Positions 1-10,105 are shown, counted from the first letter of the stretch. The stretch is DNA of 64,000 bases from Leclercia adecarboxylata (GCF_006874705.1 NZ_CP035382.1:4526001-4590000), one strand, 5' to 3'. A program made the numbers and translations. The notes: generated from the sequence alone by a model not told the origin.

Positions 1-390
1 TACGTCCAGCTGGGCGTGGCGCCCAAAATCATGTGGGCAGGCCCGAACGCTATTATCGGCGGGCTGCTGTTTGGCTTCGGTATCGTGCTGGCGGGCGGCT
101 GCGAAACGGGCTGGATGTACCGCGCGGTGGAAGGCCAGGTCCACTACTGGTGGGTCGGTCTGGGTAACGTGCTGGGCTCCACCCTGCTGGCTTACTACTG
201 GGATGATTTTGCGCCAGCGCTGGCGACCAACTGGGACAAGGTCAATCTTCTCAACACCTTTGGTCCGCTCGGCGGGTTGCTGGTGACCTATCTGATGCTG
301 TTAATCGCCTTTTTACTGGTACTGGCGCAGGAGAAACGCTTCTTCCGTCGCGCTGCCGTGAAAACTGAATTACGTGAGGAAGCCGCATGA
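1..390 (+). CDS. yedE: YedE-family inner-membrane protein, C-terminal part (truncated by the window edge)
   Basis: The reading frame is open from base 1, so only the last 129 codons are present and the true start lies outside the window. The protein is strongly hydrophobic, with glycine-rich membrane segments (GGLLFGFGIVLAGGCETG) and a second group of helices near the C-terminus ending in a basic tail. The conserved Cys in the GGCETG stretch is typical of the YeeE/YedE (DUF395) sulfur-transport family, in which membrane cysteines relay sulfur compounds such as thiosulfate. It overlaps yedF by 4 bases (ATGA), the same translational coupling as in E. coli yedEF. The exact substrate of YedE is not settled; a role in sulfur or selenium handling is inferred from family and partner. 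Confidence 0.9.
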   Translation, partial: YVQLGVAPKIMWAGPNAIIGGLLFGFGIVLAGGCETGWMYRAVEGQVHYWWVGLGNVLGSTLLAYYWDDFAPALATNWDKVNLLNTFGPLGGLLVTYLMLLIAFLLVLAQEKRFFRRAAVKTELREEAA

Positions 391-620
391 AAGAGATCGT
401 TCCCGATTACCGCCTCGATATGGTAGGTGAGCCTTGCCCCTACCCGGCTGTCGCTACCCTTGAAGCGATGCCGCAGCTAAAAAAAGGCGAGATCCTCGAG
501 GTGGTGAGCGACTGTCCGCAATCCATCAACAATATTCCACTGGATGCCAAAAACCACGGTTATACGGTGCTGGATATTCAACAGGATGGGCCGACCATCC
601 GTTATTTGATTCAAAAATAA
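387..620 (+). CDS. yedF: TusA-like sulfur carrier family protein YedF
   Basis: A 77-residue protein almost identical to E. coli YedF. It has the family signature CPYPA near residues 17-21, in which the first Cys is the predicted persulfide-carrying residue of TusA-fold (SirA/YedF/YeeD) proteins. The fold is a small alpha/beta two-layer sandwich acting in the cytoplasm. The start overlaps the yedE stop by 4 bases, so the two are co-translated, and the pair probably passes sulfur from a membrane importer to a soluble carrier. A strong intrinsic terminator follows directly. The physiological acceptor is unknown; the family call is secure. Confidence 0.93.
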   Translation: MKEIVPDYRLDMVGEPCPYPAVATLEAMPQLKKGEILEVVSDCPQSINNIPLDAKNHGYTVLDIQQDGPTIRYLIQK

Positions 621-623
621 TAA

Positions 624-652
624 GGGGGTGGCGACAGGCCACCCCTTTTTTT
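624..652 (+). terminator. Intrinsic terminator of yedEF
   Basis: An 8-bp GC-rich stem (GGGGTGGC / GCCACCCC) is followed by seven T residues, 4 bases after the yedF stop codon. Confidence 0.9.
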
Positions 653-726
653 AAGTATTAATCCCATTTTCTTCAGGATATCCCCAAGGAGTCTATGCTT
701 TACATTGACTACAAAAGGAGAACGTT

Positions 727-999
727 ATGTCAGACCAAAATCTTGATAATGATGCACAATATGCAGGTGAAAAAGCGAAGAACAAACTGGATGAATTCGC
801 CGGTGCTGCACAGCAGCAGTTTGGCGAGGCCGTTGATTCGCCAAAACATCAGTTGAAGGGTGCCGGGCGTAAATATGCTGCTCAGGCCAGTGACGTTGTT
901 ACTGACGTTACCGACGCGGTTAAAAATAATCCCCTTACCGGCCTCATTGCCGCAGGTGCGGTGGGTATTGTCCTCGGCCTGTTGCTGGGTCGTAAATAA
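727..999 (+). CDS. Small YqjD/ElaB-like (DUF883) membrane-anchored protein with a CsbD-like N-terminus
   Basis: A 90-residue protein with a good ribosome binding site (AAAGGAG) ahead of the ATG. Residues 1-60 are hydrophilic and helical. They carry a YAGEKAKNKLDEFAGAA stretch that resembles CsbD-type stress proteins. Residues 68-90 form one hydrophobic segment ending in GLLLGRK, the C-terminal tail anchor typical of ElaB/YqjD/YgaM proteins, which in E. coli bind ribosomes and sit in the inner membrane during stationary phase. By analogy this may be a stress-induced tail-anchored protein. No orthologue is present at this place in E. coli K-12, so no gene symbol is given. It stands alone between two terminators. 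Confidence 0.7.
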   Translation: MSDQNLDNDAQYAGEKAKNKLDEFAGAAQQQFGEAVDSPKHQLKGAGRKYAAQASDVVTDVTDAVKNNPLTGLIAAGAVGIVLGLLLGRK

Positions 1000-1004
1000 A
1001 TAAT

Positions 1005-1030
1005 GAAGGCCCTGCGGGGCCTTCTTCTCT
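1005..1030 (+). terminator. Intrinsic terminator between the DUF883-like gene and ompW
   Basis: The hairpin AAGGCCC / GGGCCTT with a four-base loop is followed by a T-rich tract (CTTCTCTT). It ends exactly at the ompW stop codon, so it may also act on convergent ompW transcripts. Confidence 0.75.
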
Positions 1031-1663
1031 TCAGAAACGATATCCCGCCGAGAACATGAACACCCACGGGTCCAGACGGGTGCTGATATTCTGCTGCTGA
1101 TCGCCCGCCTTAAAGCGCACTTCGGTGTCAATGTCCATATACCAGACCGACATGTTAATCAGCCAGTCGCGGTTGATGAGGTAATCCAACCCTACCTGCC
1201 CCGCCGCGCCCCATGAGTCTTTCAGGCTCAGGTCGGAAAGGCCCGCCGCTTTACCCGTGTCGTTAAACTTCTCATCAAAGAAGGTGGTGTAGTTAACCCC
1301 GGCGCCAACATAGGGGCGAACCTTACTACCGGCATCGCCGAAATACCACTGGGCCATCAGGGTGGGCGGCAGGTGGTGAACCGTGGCGATATTCCCGGTT
1401 GGGCCTGTACCTACCTTGTGGCGAAACGGCGTCGCCGCCAGCAGTTCAACGCCGACGTTGTTGGTAGCCATCCAGGTAAAGGTCATCCCAGCCTGGGTAT
1501 TGTTACTGACGTTAAAGCCGCCCAAACCCAGAACATTGTCCGAGCCTTCCGTCGGACGTACCGTGGCGGACCCCAGGCGGAAAAAGAACTCGCCTGCTTC
1601 GTGGGCAACTGCGCCGCCGGATAAACTGCTCAGAATCAGTGCTGCCACTGCTGCTTTTTTCAT
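1031..1663 (-). CDS. ompW: Outer membrane protein OmpW
   Basis: A 210-residue protein with an N-terminal signal peptide (MKKAAVAALILSSLSGGAVA, cleavage after AHA-like residues near position 20) and a mature part starting HEAGEFFFRLGSATV, as in E. coli OmpW. The C-terminus ends in aromatic SAGYRF, the terminal Phe recognised by the BAM assembly machinery. OmpW is an eight-stranded beta-barrel with a hydrophobic lateral channel. It is linked to anaerobic and stress adaptation and is the colicin S4 receptor in E. coli. I chose the second ATG of the frame (1663), which has GAGGG seven bases upstream; the ATG at 1669 lies almost on top of that site. Transcribed alone. Confidence 0.95.
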   Translation of the reverse strand: MKKAAVAALILSSLSGGAVAHEAGEFFFRLGSATVRPTEGSDNVLGLGGFNVSNNTQAGMTFTWMATNNVGVELLAATPFRHKVGTGPTGNIATVHHLPPTLMAQWYFGDAGSKVRPYVGAGVNYTTFFDEKFNDTGKAAGLSDLSLKDSWGAAGQVGLDYLINRDWLINMSVWYMDIDTEVRFKAGDQQQNISTRLDPWVFMFSAGYRF

Positions 1664-2003
1664 ATCCATTCCCTCGTTATGGTTTTATTGGAGAACGGAA
1701 TATACCCATAAATGATTACTAAGTGATCTCACTCAGATCACATTAGATTCAGTGATTTAACATTCATTGATCTAAATTAATTTTTTCAACTTCTGGCAAA
1801 AATTGGTAGTTAGTGCCTGGATCAATTTTGTCGTTTCAGGCGAATAAAGCGCAGCGTGATATCAACCGCGCAAAATTAGAGCGACGCATTACGGGCGCTT
1901 TACAAAGATATGCTTTTCCATACAAGCCTTGATACTGCCACCGGGCAGTTATCCAGGGTACAATTGCCCGCTAATTAACACCTGCAATACTCAAGGAGAG
2001 TGC
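1664..2003. promoter_or_regulatory. ompW / yciC divergent regulatory region
   Basis: This 340-base gap is AT-rich and holds no gene. It contains TTGATCTAAATTAA at 1767-1780, one mismatch from the FNR consensus TTGATNNNNATCAA, about 105 bases upstream of the ompW start; control of ompW by oxygen is known in E. coli. The segment 1722-1745 is rich in GATCAC/GTGATC motifs that could bind CRP or a related factor but do not fit a consensus with correct spacing. A ribosome binding site AAGGAGAG precedes yciC. Confidence 0.5.
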
Positions 2004-2747
2004 ATGTCTATCACGGCGAAGTCTGTCTACCGTGACACGGGGAATTTCTTCCGCAATCAGTTCATTACCTTTTTACTGATCGCCTTGTTGTGCGCATTAA
2101 TCACGGTGGTACTTGGTCACGCCTTTTCGCCGAGTGAGGAGCAGATTGCCAGCCTGAGTCAGGGCGATCAGATCGCCAGCAGCGTCGGGCTGTTTGAGAT
2201 GGTGCAGAATATGACGCCAGAGCAGCAGCAGATCCTGTTGCGCGCCTCTGCCGCGACCACCTTTTCCGGTTTGATTGGCAATGCCATTCTCGCAGGTGGC
2301 GTACTCTTAATGATCCAGCTGGTTTCTGCCGGACAACGCGTCAGCGCCCTGCGGGCGATTGGTGCCAGCGCACCGCTGCTGCCAAAACTGTTTATCCTGA
2401 TCTTTTTAACCACCATGCTGGTGCAATTAGGAATTATGCTGGTTGTGGTGCCGGGGGTGCTGTTAGCGATTGTGCTCGCCTTTGCGCCGATTATGGTGGT
2501 GCAGGACAGAATGGGCATTTTTGTCGCCATGCGTAGCAGCATTCGTCTGGCATGGTCTAATATGCGTCTGGTTGCTCCGGCGGTGATGAGCTGGCTGCTG
2601 GCTAAAACCTTGCTGCTGCTGTTTGCCCCGAACCTGGCCGTACTGACCCCAAACGTCGGCGCTATAGTGGCAAATACGGTGAGCAACCTGATTTCAGCGG
2701 TATTGCTCGTCTACTTGTTCCGCCTGTATACGTTAATTCGCCAGTAA
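2004..2747 (+). CDS. yciC: YciC family inner-membrane protein (UPF0259)
   Basis: A 247-residue polytopic membrane protein with about six hydrophobic segments, starting [16 protein letters not shown] as E. coli YciC does. The start at 2004 is preceded by AAGGAGAG; the open frame extends upstream to 1929 but that part lacks a ribosome site and homology. YciC stands before yciB and yciA. Its biochemical role is unknown; some envelope-related function is plausible from its membrane nature. It is separated from yciB by a strong stem-loop. Confidence 0.93.
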   Translation: MSITAKSVYRDTGNFFRNQFITFLLIALLCALITVVLGHAFSPSEEQIASLSQGDQIASSVGLFEMVQNMTPEQQQILLRASAATTFSGLIGNAILAGGVLLMIQLVSAGQRVSALRAIGASAPLLPKLFILIFLTTMLVQLGIMLVVVPGVLLAIVLAFAPIMVVQDRMGIFVAMRSSIRLAWSNMRLVAPAVMSWLLAKTLLLLFAPNLAVLTPNVGAIVANTVSNLISAVLLVYLFRLYTLIRQ

Positions 2748-2754
2748 TTTTTCT

Positions 2755-2783
2755 GACGGCCCGGGCAACACGCGCGGGCCGTC
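2755..2783 (+). other. Intercistronic stem-loop between yciC and yciB
   Basis: A perfect 9-bp stem, GACGGCCCG / CGGGCCGTC, with an 11-base loop. No T-run follows, so it is not a classical terminator. It may stabilise or punctuate the yciC-yciB transcript. Confidence 0.6.
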
Positions 2784-2803
2784 GCAGATGATGGAATCGA
2801 AGA

Positions 2804-3343
2804 ATGAAGCAGTTTCTTGATTTTTTACCCCTGGTTGTCTTTTTTGCCTTCTACAAGCTGTATGACATCTATGCGGCAACCACCGCCCTGATCGTCGCCA
2901 CCGCGATAGTGCTGATCTACAGCTGGGTGCGCTACCGCAAGGTCGAAAAGATGGCCTTGATCACCTTTGTGCTGGTGGCCTTTTTCGGCGGGTTGACCGT
3001 CTTTTTCCACAACGATGAGTTCATCAAGTGGAAAGTGACCGTCATCTACGTGCTGTTTGCCGGTGCCCTGCTGTTCAGCCAGTGGGTGATGAAAAAGCCG
3101 CTCATCCAGCGCATGCTGGGTAAAGAGCTGGCCCTGCCGCAGAGCGTCTGGTCGCGCCTGAATATCGCCTGGGCGGTATTCTTTATTCTCTGCGGTCTGG
3201 CGAATATCTATATCGCCTTCTGGCTGCCGCAGAATATCTGGGTCAACTTCAAAGTCTTTGGTCTGACCGCCTTAACGCTGATTTTCACCCTGTTGAGCGG
3301 TATCTACATCTATCGCCATATGCCGCAGGACGACAAGCAGTAA
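2804..3343 (+). CDS. yciB: Inner-membrane septation protein YciB (IspZ/IspA family)
   Basis: A 179-residue protein of the intracellular septation A family, beginning [21 protein letters not shown], with five predicted membrane helices and a short hydrophilic C-terminus (HMPQDDKQ). E. coli YciB interacts with elongation and division proteins and, with DcrB, affects envelope lipid and lipoprotein maturation; the homologue in Shigella is needed for normal septation. It follows yciC by 56 bases and is closed by a terminator. Length and start match E. coli. Confidence 0.94.
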   Translation: MKQFLDFLPLVVFFAFYKLYDIYAATTALIVATAIVLIYSWVRYRKVEKMALITFVLVAFFGGLTVFFHNDEFIKWKVTVIYVLFAGALLFSQWVMKKPLIQRMLGKELALPQSVWSRLNIAWAVFFILCGLANIYIAFWLPQNIWVNFKVFGLTALTLIFTLLSGIYIYRHMPQDDKQ

Positions 3344-3349
3344 TCCTCC

Positions 3350-3377
3350 CGCCAGGCTTTAACAGCCTGGCGTTTTC
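3350..3377 (+). terminator. Intrinsic terminator after yciB
   Basis: CGCCAGGC-TTTAACA-GCCTGGCG is followed by TTTTCTTCTG, 6 bases after the yciB stop. Confidence 0.85.
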
Positions 3378-3447
3378 TTCTGTTCTCTCTGGCTTTAAAT
3401 CATAGTAGCATCCCGCCTGAAGTCCTCCGTAATGAGTAGAGTCCATA

Positions 3448-3843
3448 ATGACAACAACGAACGCCCCACAGGGCGAACTGGTTTTACGCACACTTGCAAT
3501 GCCCGCCGACACCAATGCGAACGGCGATATTTTTGGCGGCTGGCTGATGTCGCAGATGGATATGGGTGGGGCGATCCTCGCCAAAGAGATTGCGCATGGC
3601 CGCGTGGTGACGGTCCGGGTCGATGGCATGACCTTTCTGCGCCCTGTGGCGGTCGGGGATGTCGTCTGCTGTTACGCACGTTGCGTAAAACGTGGGAATA
3701 CCTCGGTATCGATCAACATTGAGGTGTGGGTGAAAAAGGTCTCTTCTGAGCCTATCGGCCAGCGTTATAAAGCGACCGAAGCGCTGTTTATTTATGTCGC
3801 GGTGGATAACGACGGGAAACCACGTCCTCTGCCGCAGGTCTGA
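3448..3843 (+). CDS. yciA: Acyl-CoA thioester hydrolase YciA
   Basis: A 131-residue hot-dog fold thioesterase. The segment DTNANGDIFGGWLMSQMD (residues 21-38) contains the catalytic Asn/Asp region of the acyl-CoA hydrolase family, and most of the chain is identical to E. coli YciA. The enzyme hydrolyses a broad range of acyl-CoA thioesters in the cytoplasm. Genomic linkage to yciB/yciC suggests a link to membrane lipid turnover. It is convergent with tonB and shares a bidirectional terminator with it. Confidence 0.95.
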   Translation: MTTTNAPQGELVLRTLAMPADTNANGDIFGGWLMSQMDMGGAILAKEIAHGRVVTVRVDGMTFLRPVAVGDVVCCYARCVKRGNTSVSINIEVWVKKVSSEPIGQRYKATEALFIYVAVDNDGKPRPLPQV

Positions 3844-3853
3844 CAATCAGGCC

Positions 3854-3887
3854 AAAAAAAAGCCTCCGTCAGGAGGCTTTTTTATTT
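3854..3887. terminator. Bidirectional terminator between yciA and tonB
   Basis: AAAAGCCTCC-GTC-GGAGGCTTTTT-type hairpin with an A-run on the left and a T-run on the right, so it works on both strands. A shared terminator between tonB and its convergent neighbour is also known in E. coli. Confidence 0.9.
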
Positions 3888-4617
3888 ATTCCATCTGTGC
3901 CCCGCCGTTGAGGCGGAAAACGATATTCACGATCAGGCCGCTGCCTGGCTTACCGGTTTCGTAGCGCCATTTGCGCATCGCGGTTTTCACATCTCGTTCA
4001 AACATATTCGATGGCTGTGCAGAAAGGATTTGGACATTATCCACCCGCCCGTCTGCGGTCACGTCAAACTTCACGCGAACGCGTCCTTCAATGCGTAACG
4101 CCTGCGCCCGCGCCGGATATACCGGCTGATTACGGCTCAGCGCACGCGGGCCGGAAGGGGCCGTGGCGACCGGCTTAGCGGTAGCTGGCGAAGAATTCAT
4201 CACCGGGCGAGCCGGAGCCGCGTTGGTCACCGGCTGGGTGGTGCGCGGTTCAACCGGGCGCTCTTCACGCTTCGGACGCTCTTCCACCTTTTTCACCGGT
4301 TTTGGTTTCGGCTTCGGTTTTGGTTTTGGCTTGGGTTCCGGCTTATGGATCACCACTGGCGCTTCTTTGGGCGGTTCAGGAACGATTTCCGGTTCCGGTT
4401 CCGGCTCGGGTTCTGCAACAGGTTCTGGTGGTGGTGCGACCTGCACGGGCTCCAGCTCCGCAGGTGTTACCATGGTCACAGAAATCGGCTGCGCGGGCGC
4501 TGGCATTTCAATAACCTGATGTACCGATGTGTAAAGCAGACCCGCCACGACGGCTCCGTGAATACCGACGGACAATAGCGTCGGCCAGGGAAAGCGGCGA
4601 GGGAGTTCAAGGGTCAT
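3886..4617 (-). CDS. tonB: TonB energy transducer
   Basis: A 243-residue protein. An N-terminal membrane anchor (about residues 12-32, with the SVGIHGAVVAGLLYTSVHQ segment including the essential Ser/His face) is followed by a long periplasmic Pro-rich rod with Glu-Pro repeats (EPEPEPEP) then Lys-Pro repeats (six or more KP units). The C-terminal domain (from PSGPRALSRNQPVYPARAQ) contacts the TonB box of outer-membrane receptors. With ExbB/ExbD it transmits proton-motive force to siderophore and vitamin B12 receptors. The start chosen matches E. coli (MTLELPRRFPW); an in-frame ATG three codons upstream (4626) is possible. A Fur-like site lies upstream. Confidence 0.96.
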   Translation of the reverse strand: MTLELPRRFPWPTLLSVGIHGAVVAGLLYTSVHQVIEMPAPAQPISVTMVTPAELEPVQVAPPPEPVAEPEPEPEPEIVPEPPKEAPVVIHKPEPKPKPKPKPKPKPVKKVEERPKREERPVEPRTTQPVTNAAPARPVMNSSPATAKPVATAPSGPRALSRNQPVYPARAQALRIEGRVRVKFDVTADGRVDNVQILSAQPSNMFERDVKTAMRKWRYETGKPGSGLIVNIVFRLNGGAQME

Positions 4618-4664
4618 TGAAGTCATAATCGTTTCAGTTAAAAAGCCAGGCCCTGATTTTAAAT

Positions 4665-4683
4665 GCAAATAGCAATCATATTC
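4665..4683 (-). promoter_or_regulatory. Fur-like operator upstream of tonB
   Basis: The 19-mer GCAAATAGCAATCATATTC matches the Fur consensus at about 12 of 19 positions and lies 48 bases upstream of the tonB start, the place of the Fur-controlled promoter in E. coli. Iron repression is inferred. Confidence 0.55.
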
Positions 4684-4838
4684 AATAAGCCAGTTAAACT
4701 TCGCCCGAATTAACCGTTCAGCTGGCGAAAAAAGGCACGTAGTGAGCAGGGTTTTAACAATGTCGCTATCTTTGCATTGCAGTCCCCTGCACTTTCACAT
4801 AACGTAATTCACACTTTTATTGGTTTAGGAGCTCCGCC

Positions 4839-5135
4839 GTGCTTTATGTGATTTTTGCTGCAGATGTTGCTGATTCTCTTGAAAAACGTCTCTCCGTGCG
4901 CCCTGCCCATCTTGCGCGCTTACAGCTGCTGCATGACGAAGGCAGATTACTCACCGCAGGGCCGATGCCCGCTGTGGACAGCAACGATCCGGGTGCGGCC
5001 GGCTTTACCGGCTCGACGGTGATTGCCGAGTTTGAATCGCTGGAAGCAGCGCAGGCATGGGCGCAGGACGATCCGTATGTGGCCGCTGGGGTGTACGATA
5101 ACGTCGTGGTGAAGCCGTTTAAAAAAGTTTTCTAG
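4839..5135 (+). CDS. yciI: YciI family protein
   Basis: A 98-residue ferredoxin-like (dimeric alpha/beta barrel) protein nearly identical to E. coli YciI through residues 12-98. It begins with GTG, with the ribosome site TAGGAG seven to eight bases upstream. The family has a conserved His-Asp pair (here HDEGRLL around residues 32-38) proposed to form an active site, but no physiological substrate is established. It is monocistronic, divergent from tonB and convergent with leuE. Confidence 0.93.
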   Translation: MLYVIFAADVADSLEKRLSVRPAHLARLQLLHDEGRLLTAGPMPAVDSNDPGAAGFTGSTVIAEFESLEAAQAWAQDDPYVAAGVYDNVVVKPFKKVF

Positions 5136-5138
5136 GAT

Positions 5139-5167
5139 AAAAAAGGCTCCTTATCAGGAGCCTTTTC
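5139..5167. terminator. Bidirectional terminator between yciI and leuE
   Basis: AAAAGGCTCC-TTATC-GGAGCCTTTT hairpin with an A-run on one side and a T-run on the other. It serves both convergent genes. Confidence 0.88.
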
Positions 5168-5170
5168 TCG

Positions 5171-5806
5171 TTAGTGCAGCGACGCCAGCCGCGCCGCGAA
5201 GCCCACAAACAGCAAACCTATCAAGCCATTCCCCAGCTTCGCCAGTTTCTTTTTAGTCTTCAGGTAGCGGGTGACAAACGCCCCGGAGAAAATCAGGAAG
5301 CTCATGTAGATAAAGCTGATGACCTCCAGCGTGACCGCGAGGATCATAAAGGCGACACCGGTGTTTTTCGCCTGAACATCAATAAACTGCACAAAGAACG
5401 AGACATAAAACAGTATCGCTTTCGGGTTGGTCATACTTAGCACCAGCGAGCGTTTCATAATGGTTTTTGCCGGCTCGATACCACCGGCTTCGCCCTGCTG
5501 TGTATGCCGGATCACCGACCAGAGCATCTTGCCACCCAGCCATAACAGATAGAACGCCCCGAGATAGCGCACGACATTAAACAGTACCGGGGTGGTCTGG
5601 ATCAGTGCAGCAACCCCGGCCCATGCCAGGAACATCAGCACCGCATCGCCGATAAACACGCCGCTGGCGGCCAGATAGCCCTTTTTCACGCCGTGACCAA
5701 TACCGGTTTTTAAGACGAATAAGGTATTTGGGCCCGGAACCAGAACGATAAAAATGGCTCCAACAACATAGGTCCAGAAATTAAGCACACCAAAATCCGC
5801 AAACAC
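5171..5806 (-). CDS. leuE: Leucine efflux protein LeuE (LysE/RhtB family)
   Basis: A 211-residue transporter with six predicted membrane helices and the LysE-family signature [15 protein letters not shown] near residues 21-35. It aligns with E. coli LeuE (YeaS) along its full length, including the C-terminal [12 protein letters not shown]. LeuE exports leucine and some analogues in exchange for protons. The start is GTG, with AGGAGG eight bases upstream, as for E. coli leuE. In E. coli K-12 leuE lies far from yciI, so its position here is a lineage difference. Confidence 0.9.
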   Translation of the reverse strand: MFADFGVLNFWTYVVGAIFIVLVPGPNTLFVLKTGIGHGVKKGYLAASGVFIGDAVLMFLAWAGVAALIQTTPVLFNVVRYLGAFYLLWLGGKMLWSVIRHTQQGEAGGIEPAKTIMKRSLVLSMTNPKAILFYVSFFVQFIDVQAKNTGVAFMILAVTLEVISFIYMSFLIFSGAFVTRYLKTKKKLAKLGNGLIGLLFVGFAARLASLH

Positions 5807-5837
5807 TTCATCCTCCTTTTCGAAATAGCGAATCTTT

Positions 5838-5867
5838 AAAAAACATCGGGCACCTCAGAGGGTGCCC
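5838..5867 (-). terminator. Intrinsic terminator of yciY
   Basis: Read on the minus strand, GGGCACC-CTCTGA-GGTGCCC is followed by GATGTTTTTT, 10 bases beyond the yciY stop. Confidence 0.8.
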
Positions 5868-5876
5868 TTGTGTCGT

Positions 5877-6050
5877 TCAGTAATCCTGAACGGCGAACAG
5901 CAACGCATTGCGATGACGGTTCATACTGCATTTTCTGATGGCGTGGATACGCATATTACGGCGGGATTGTGCTTCCAGCCAACGCGCTTTGCGACGACCT
6001 GTCTGTCGCAACATGCGCCAGCGCCCTACTTCTGTTCTACTGCGCTTCAT
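5877..6050 (-). CDS. yciY: Small basic protein YciY
   Basis: A 57-residue, very Arg-rich protein starting MKRSRTEVGRWRM and closely matching the E. coli YciY small protein. It is encoded just upstream of and divergent from clsA, as in E. coli. There is no signal peptide or membrane segment; the charge suggests nucleic acid or ribosome contact, but its function is unknown. The reading frame runs open upstream to 6167, but only this Met matches the family and follows an AAGAGTTG ribosome site. A terminator follows. Confidence 0.88.
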   Translation of the reverse strand: MKRSRTEVGRWRMLRQTGRRKARWLEAQSRRNMRIHAIRKCSMNRHRNALLFAVQDY

Positions 6051-6192
6051 GTTAACAACTCTTCCCAAAACAGAGCGCTCATTATAGACCCTTGCCTGCG
6101 GCAAACCAGCGCTTTTATCTGCCGTTTTTATTTGCCAGAAAAATCCTGACGCGTAAACTCTTAACAATACGCTTTCAAAAGGATTTTTTATT

Positions 6193-8035
<1,843 letters not shown>

Positions 8036-8038
<3 letters not shown>

Positions 8039-8063
8039 AAAGGCTGCGAATGCAGCCTTTTTT
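8036..8063. terminator. Bidirectional terminator between yciU and oppF
   Basis: AAAAGGCTGC-GAAT-GCAGCCTTTTTT, with an A-run upstream and a T-run downstream, lies between the two convergent operons. Confidence 0.9.
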
Positions 8064-8079
8064 AATACCTGTTATCCAC

Positions 8080-9084
8080 TCAGAGCGGGTCGACCTTCAG
8101 ACACGAAACCGCATGGCGGAAGCTGCCTTCGAGCACCGGACGTGTTTTCGCGCACTCCGGCCCGGCAATAGGGCAGCGGGTACGGAACACACAGCCCGAT
8201 GGCGGATTGATCGGCGACGGCAGTTCCCCTTCCAGAAGCTGAATAGTTTTATTCTTCTCCAGATCCGGATCCGGGACCGGCACCGCAGACATCAGGGCTT
8301 TGGTATAAGGGTGCAGCGGGTTGTGGTAGACCTCATCGTAGGTGCCCAGCTCTACCGCATGACCCAGGTACATCACCAGCACGCGATCGGAGATGTGCTT
8401 CACCACCGCCAGATCGTGGGCGATAAAGATCAGCGACAGGCCCATCTCACGCTGCAGTTTTTGCAGCAGGTTAACCACCTGCGCCTGGATCGACACGTCC
8501 AGCGCCGAAACCGGTTCGTCACAGATAATCAGTTTCGGCTCGAGGATCAGCGCGCGGGCAATCCCGATACGCTGACACTGACCGCCTGAGAACTCGTGCG
8601 GATAGCGGTTGATAAGGTTCGGCAGCAGGCCCACTTTCATCATCATCGCTTTGACGCGGTCACGCACTTCAGTACGTGGCATTTTCGGATGATAGGTGCG
8701 CAGCGGCTCGGCGATGATCTCCCCGATGGTCATACGCGGGTTCAGGGATGCCAGCGGATCCTGGAAAATCATCTGAATGTCGCTACGCACGGCGCGCCAC
8801 TCTTCAGGTTTCATCCCCAGCAGATCTTTGCCCAGCCAGGCCACCTTGCCGTCCGTCGCTTTCACCAGACCAATAATCGCGCGCGCGAAGGTAGATTTGC
8901 CGCAGCCCGACTCACCCACCACGCCCAGGGTCTCCCCTTCGTACAGACGCAGGGTGACACCATCCACCGCTTTCAGGGTTTTGGCCGGCTGCCAGAACCA
9001 CTGTTTGCCATCCTTGATATCAAAGTGGACTTTCAGATCCGCGATTTCGAGCAGGACATTACGTTTTTCGTCAATGACAGTCAT
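8080..9084 (-). CDS. oppF: Oligopeptide ABC transporter ATP-binding subunit OppF
   Basis: A 334-residue ABC ATPase with Walker A GESGCGKST (near residue 57), signature FSGGQCQRIGIARAL, Walker B LIICDEP, and the C-terminal oligopeptide/dipeptide transporter domain with a Cys-rich stretch (CVFRTRCPIAGPEC) typical of OppF/DppF, which holds a [4Fe-4S]-like site in related proteins. It is the second ATPase of OppBCDF at the cytoplasmic face. It overlaps oppD by 4 bases. Last gene of the opp operon. Confidence 0.97.
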   Translation of the reverse strand: MTVIDEKRNVLLEIADLKVHFDIKDGKQWFWQPAKTLKAVDGVTLRLYEGETLGVVGESGCGKSTFARAIIGLVKATDGKVAWLGKDLLGMKPEEWRAVRSDIQMIFQDPLASLNPRMTIGEIIAEPLRTYHPKMPRTEVRDRVKAMMMKVGLLPNLINRYPHEFSGGQCQRIGIARALILEPKLIICDEPVSALDVSIQAQVVNLLQKLQREMGLSLIFIAHDLAVVKHISDRVLVMYLGHAVELGTYDEVYHNPLHPYTKALMSAVPVPDPDLEKNKTIQLLEGELPSPINPPSGCVFRTRCPIAGPECAKTRPVLEGSFRHAVSCLKVDPL

Positions 9085-10094
9085 ACCAGCTCCTCGTACG
9101 GCTTAAAGCAGGCACGCAGACGGCCTGGGGCAAACTCTTCCAGCGGTGGCGCGCTGTTGCAGATCTCCATCGCGTGCGGACAACGCGGCTGGAACGGACA
9201 GCCTTTCGGCAGACGCAGCAGGTTTGGCGGGTTGCCCGGAATAGTCAGCAGTGACTCCCCTTCCGCATCGAGACGCGGAACGGCGTTCAGCAGGCCGATA
9301 GAGTACGGGTGTGCCGGGTTGTAGAACACATCCCGCGCTTTGCCGTACTCCATGGTGCGACCGGCATACATCACCAGCACTTTGTCGCAGATCCCGGCGA
9401 CCACGCCCAGATCGTGGGTAATCATAATGATCGCCGTATTGAACTCGCGCTTCAGCTCGTTCAGCAGGGTCATGATCTGCGCCTGAACGGTCACGTCCAG
9501 CGCGGTGGTCGGTTCATCGGCAATCAGCAGTTTTGGCCGGCACAGCAGGGCCATGGCGATCATCACACGCTGGCGCATCCCGCCGGAAAACTCATGCGGG
9601 AACATGCGCATACGCTTACGCGCTTCAGGCATTTTCACCGCATCCAGCATTTTCACCGACTCTTCAAAGGCTTCGGCTTTGCCCAGCCCTTTATGCAGCA
9701 TCAGCACTTCCATCAGCTGCTCGCCCACCCGCATGTACGGGTTCAGGGAGGTCATCGGATCCTGGAAAATCATCGAGATCTGCTCGGCGCGCAGCTTGTT
9801 CAGCTCGTTTTCCGGCAGGTTGAGGATCTGTTTACCGTTAAAGGTGGCAGACCCCCCGATGACGCCATTTTGTGCCAGCAGCCCCATCAGCGCGAAGGCC
9901 GTCTGGGATTTACCGGAACCGGATTCACCCACGATCCCCAGCGTCTCACCCGCCCGCAGGCTGAAGTTGAGATCGTTTACCGCGGTGACATCGCCATCCG
10001 GCGTTTTAAAGGTGACGCGCAGATCTTTCACATCCAGCAGCGCATTGCCCTGCTGTTGGGTTTGTGGCGCAGATGCCGTTTCAATAATGGTCAT
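9081..10094 (-). CDS. oppD: Oligopeptide ABC transporter ATP-binding subunit OppD
   Basis: A 337-residue ABC ATPase with Walker A GESGSGKSQT (residues about 56-65), signature FSGGMRQRVMIAMAL, Walker B LLIADEPTTALD, and the C-terminal Cys-containing oligo_HPY domain (CPFQPRCPHAMEIC). It pairs with OppF as the asymmetric ATPase dimer that powers peptide import. Its 3' end overlaps oppF by 4 bases and it follows oppC by 11 bases, so translation is coupled. Confidence 0.97.
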   Translation of the reverse strand: MTIIETASAPQTQQQGNALLDVKDLRVTFKTPDGDVTAVNDLNFSLRAGETLGIVGESGSGKSQTAFALMGLLAQNGVIGGSATFNGKQILNLPENELNKLRAEQISMIFQDPMTSLNPYMRVGEQLMEVLMLHKGLGKAEAFEESVKMLDAVKMPEARKRMRMFPHEFSGGMRQRVMIAMALLCRPKLLIADEPTTALDVTVQAQIMTLLNELKREFNTAIIMITHDLGVVAGICDKVLVMYAGRTMEYGKARDVFYNPAHPYSIGLLNAVPRLDAEGESLLTIPGNPPNLLRLPKGCPFQPRCPHAMEICNSAPPLEEFAPGRLRACFKPYEELV

Positions 10095-10105
10095 GGCGGC
10101 GCTCC

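Noticed and set aside
4163..4519. Gly/Ser-rich plus-strand open frame opposite tonB
   Set aside because: It is the complement of the Pro-rich codons of TonB, which necessarily reads as Gly-rich.
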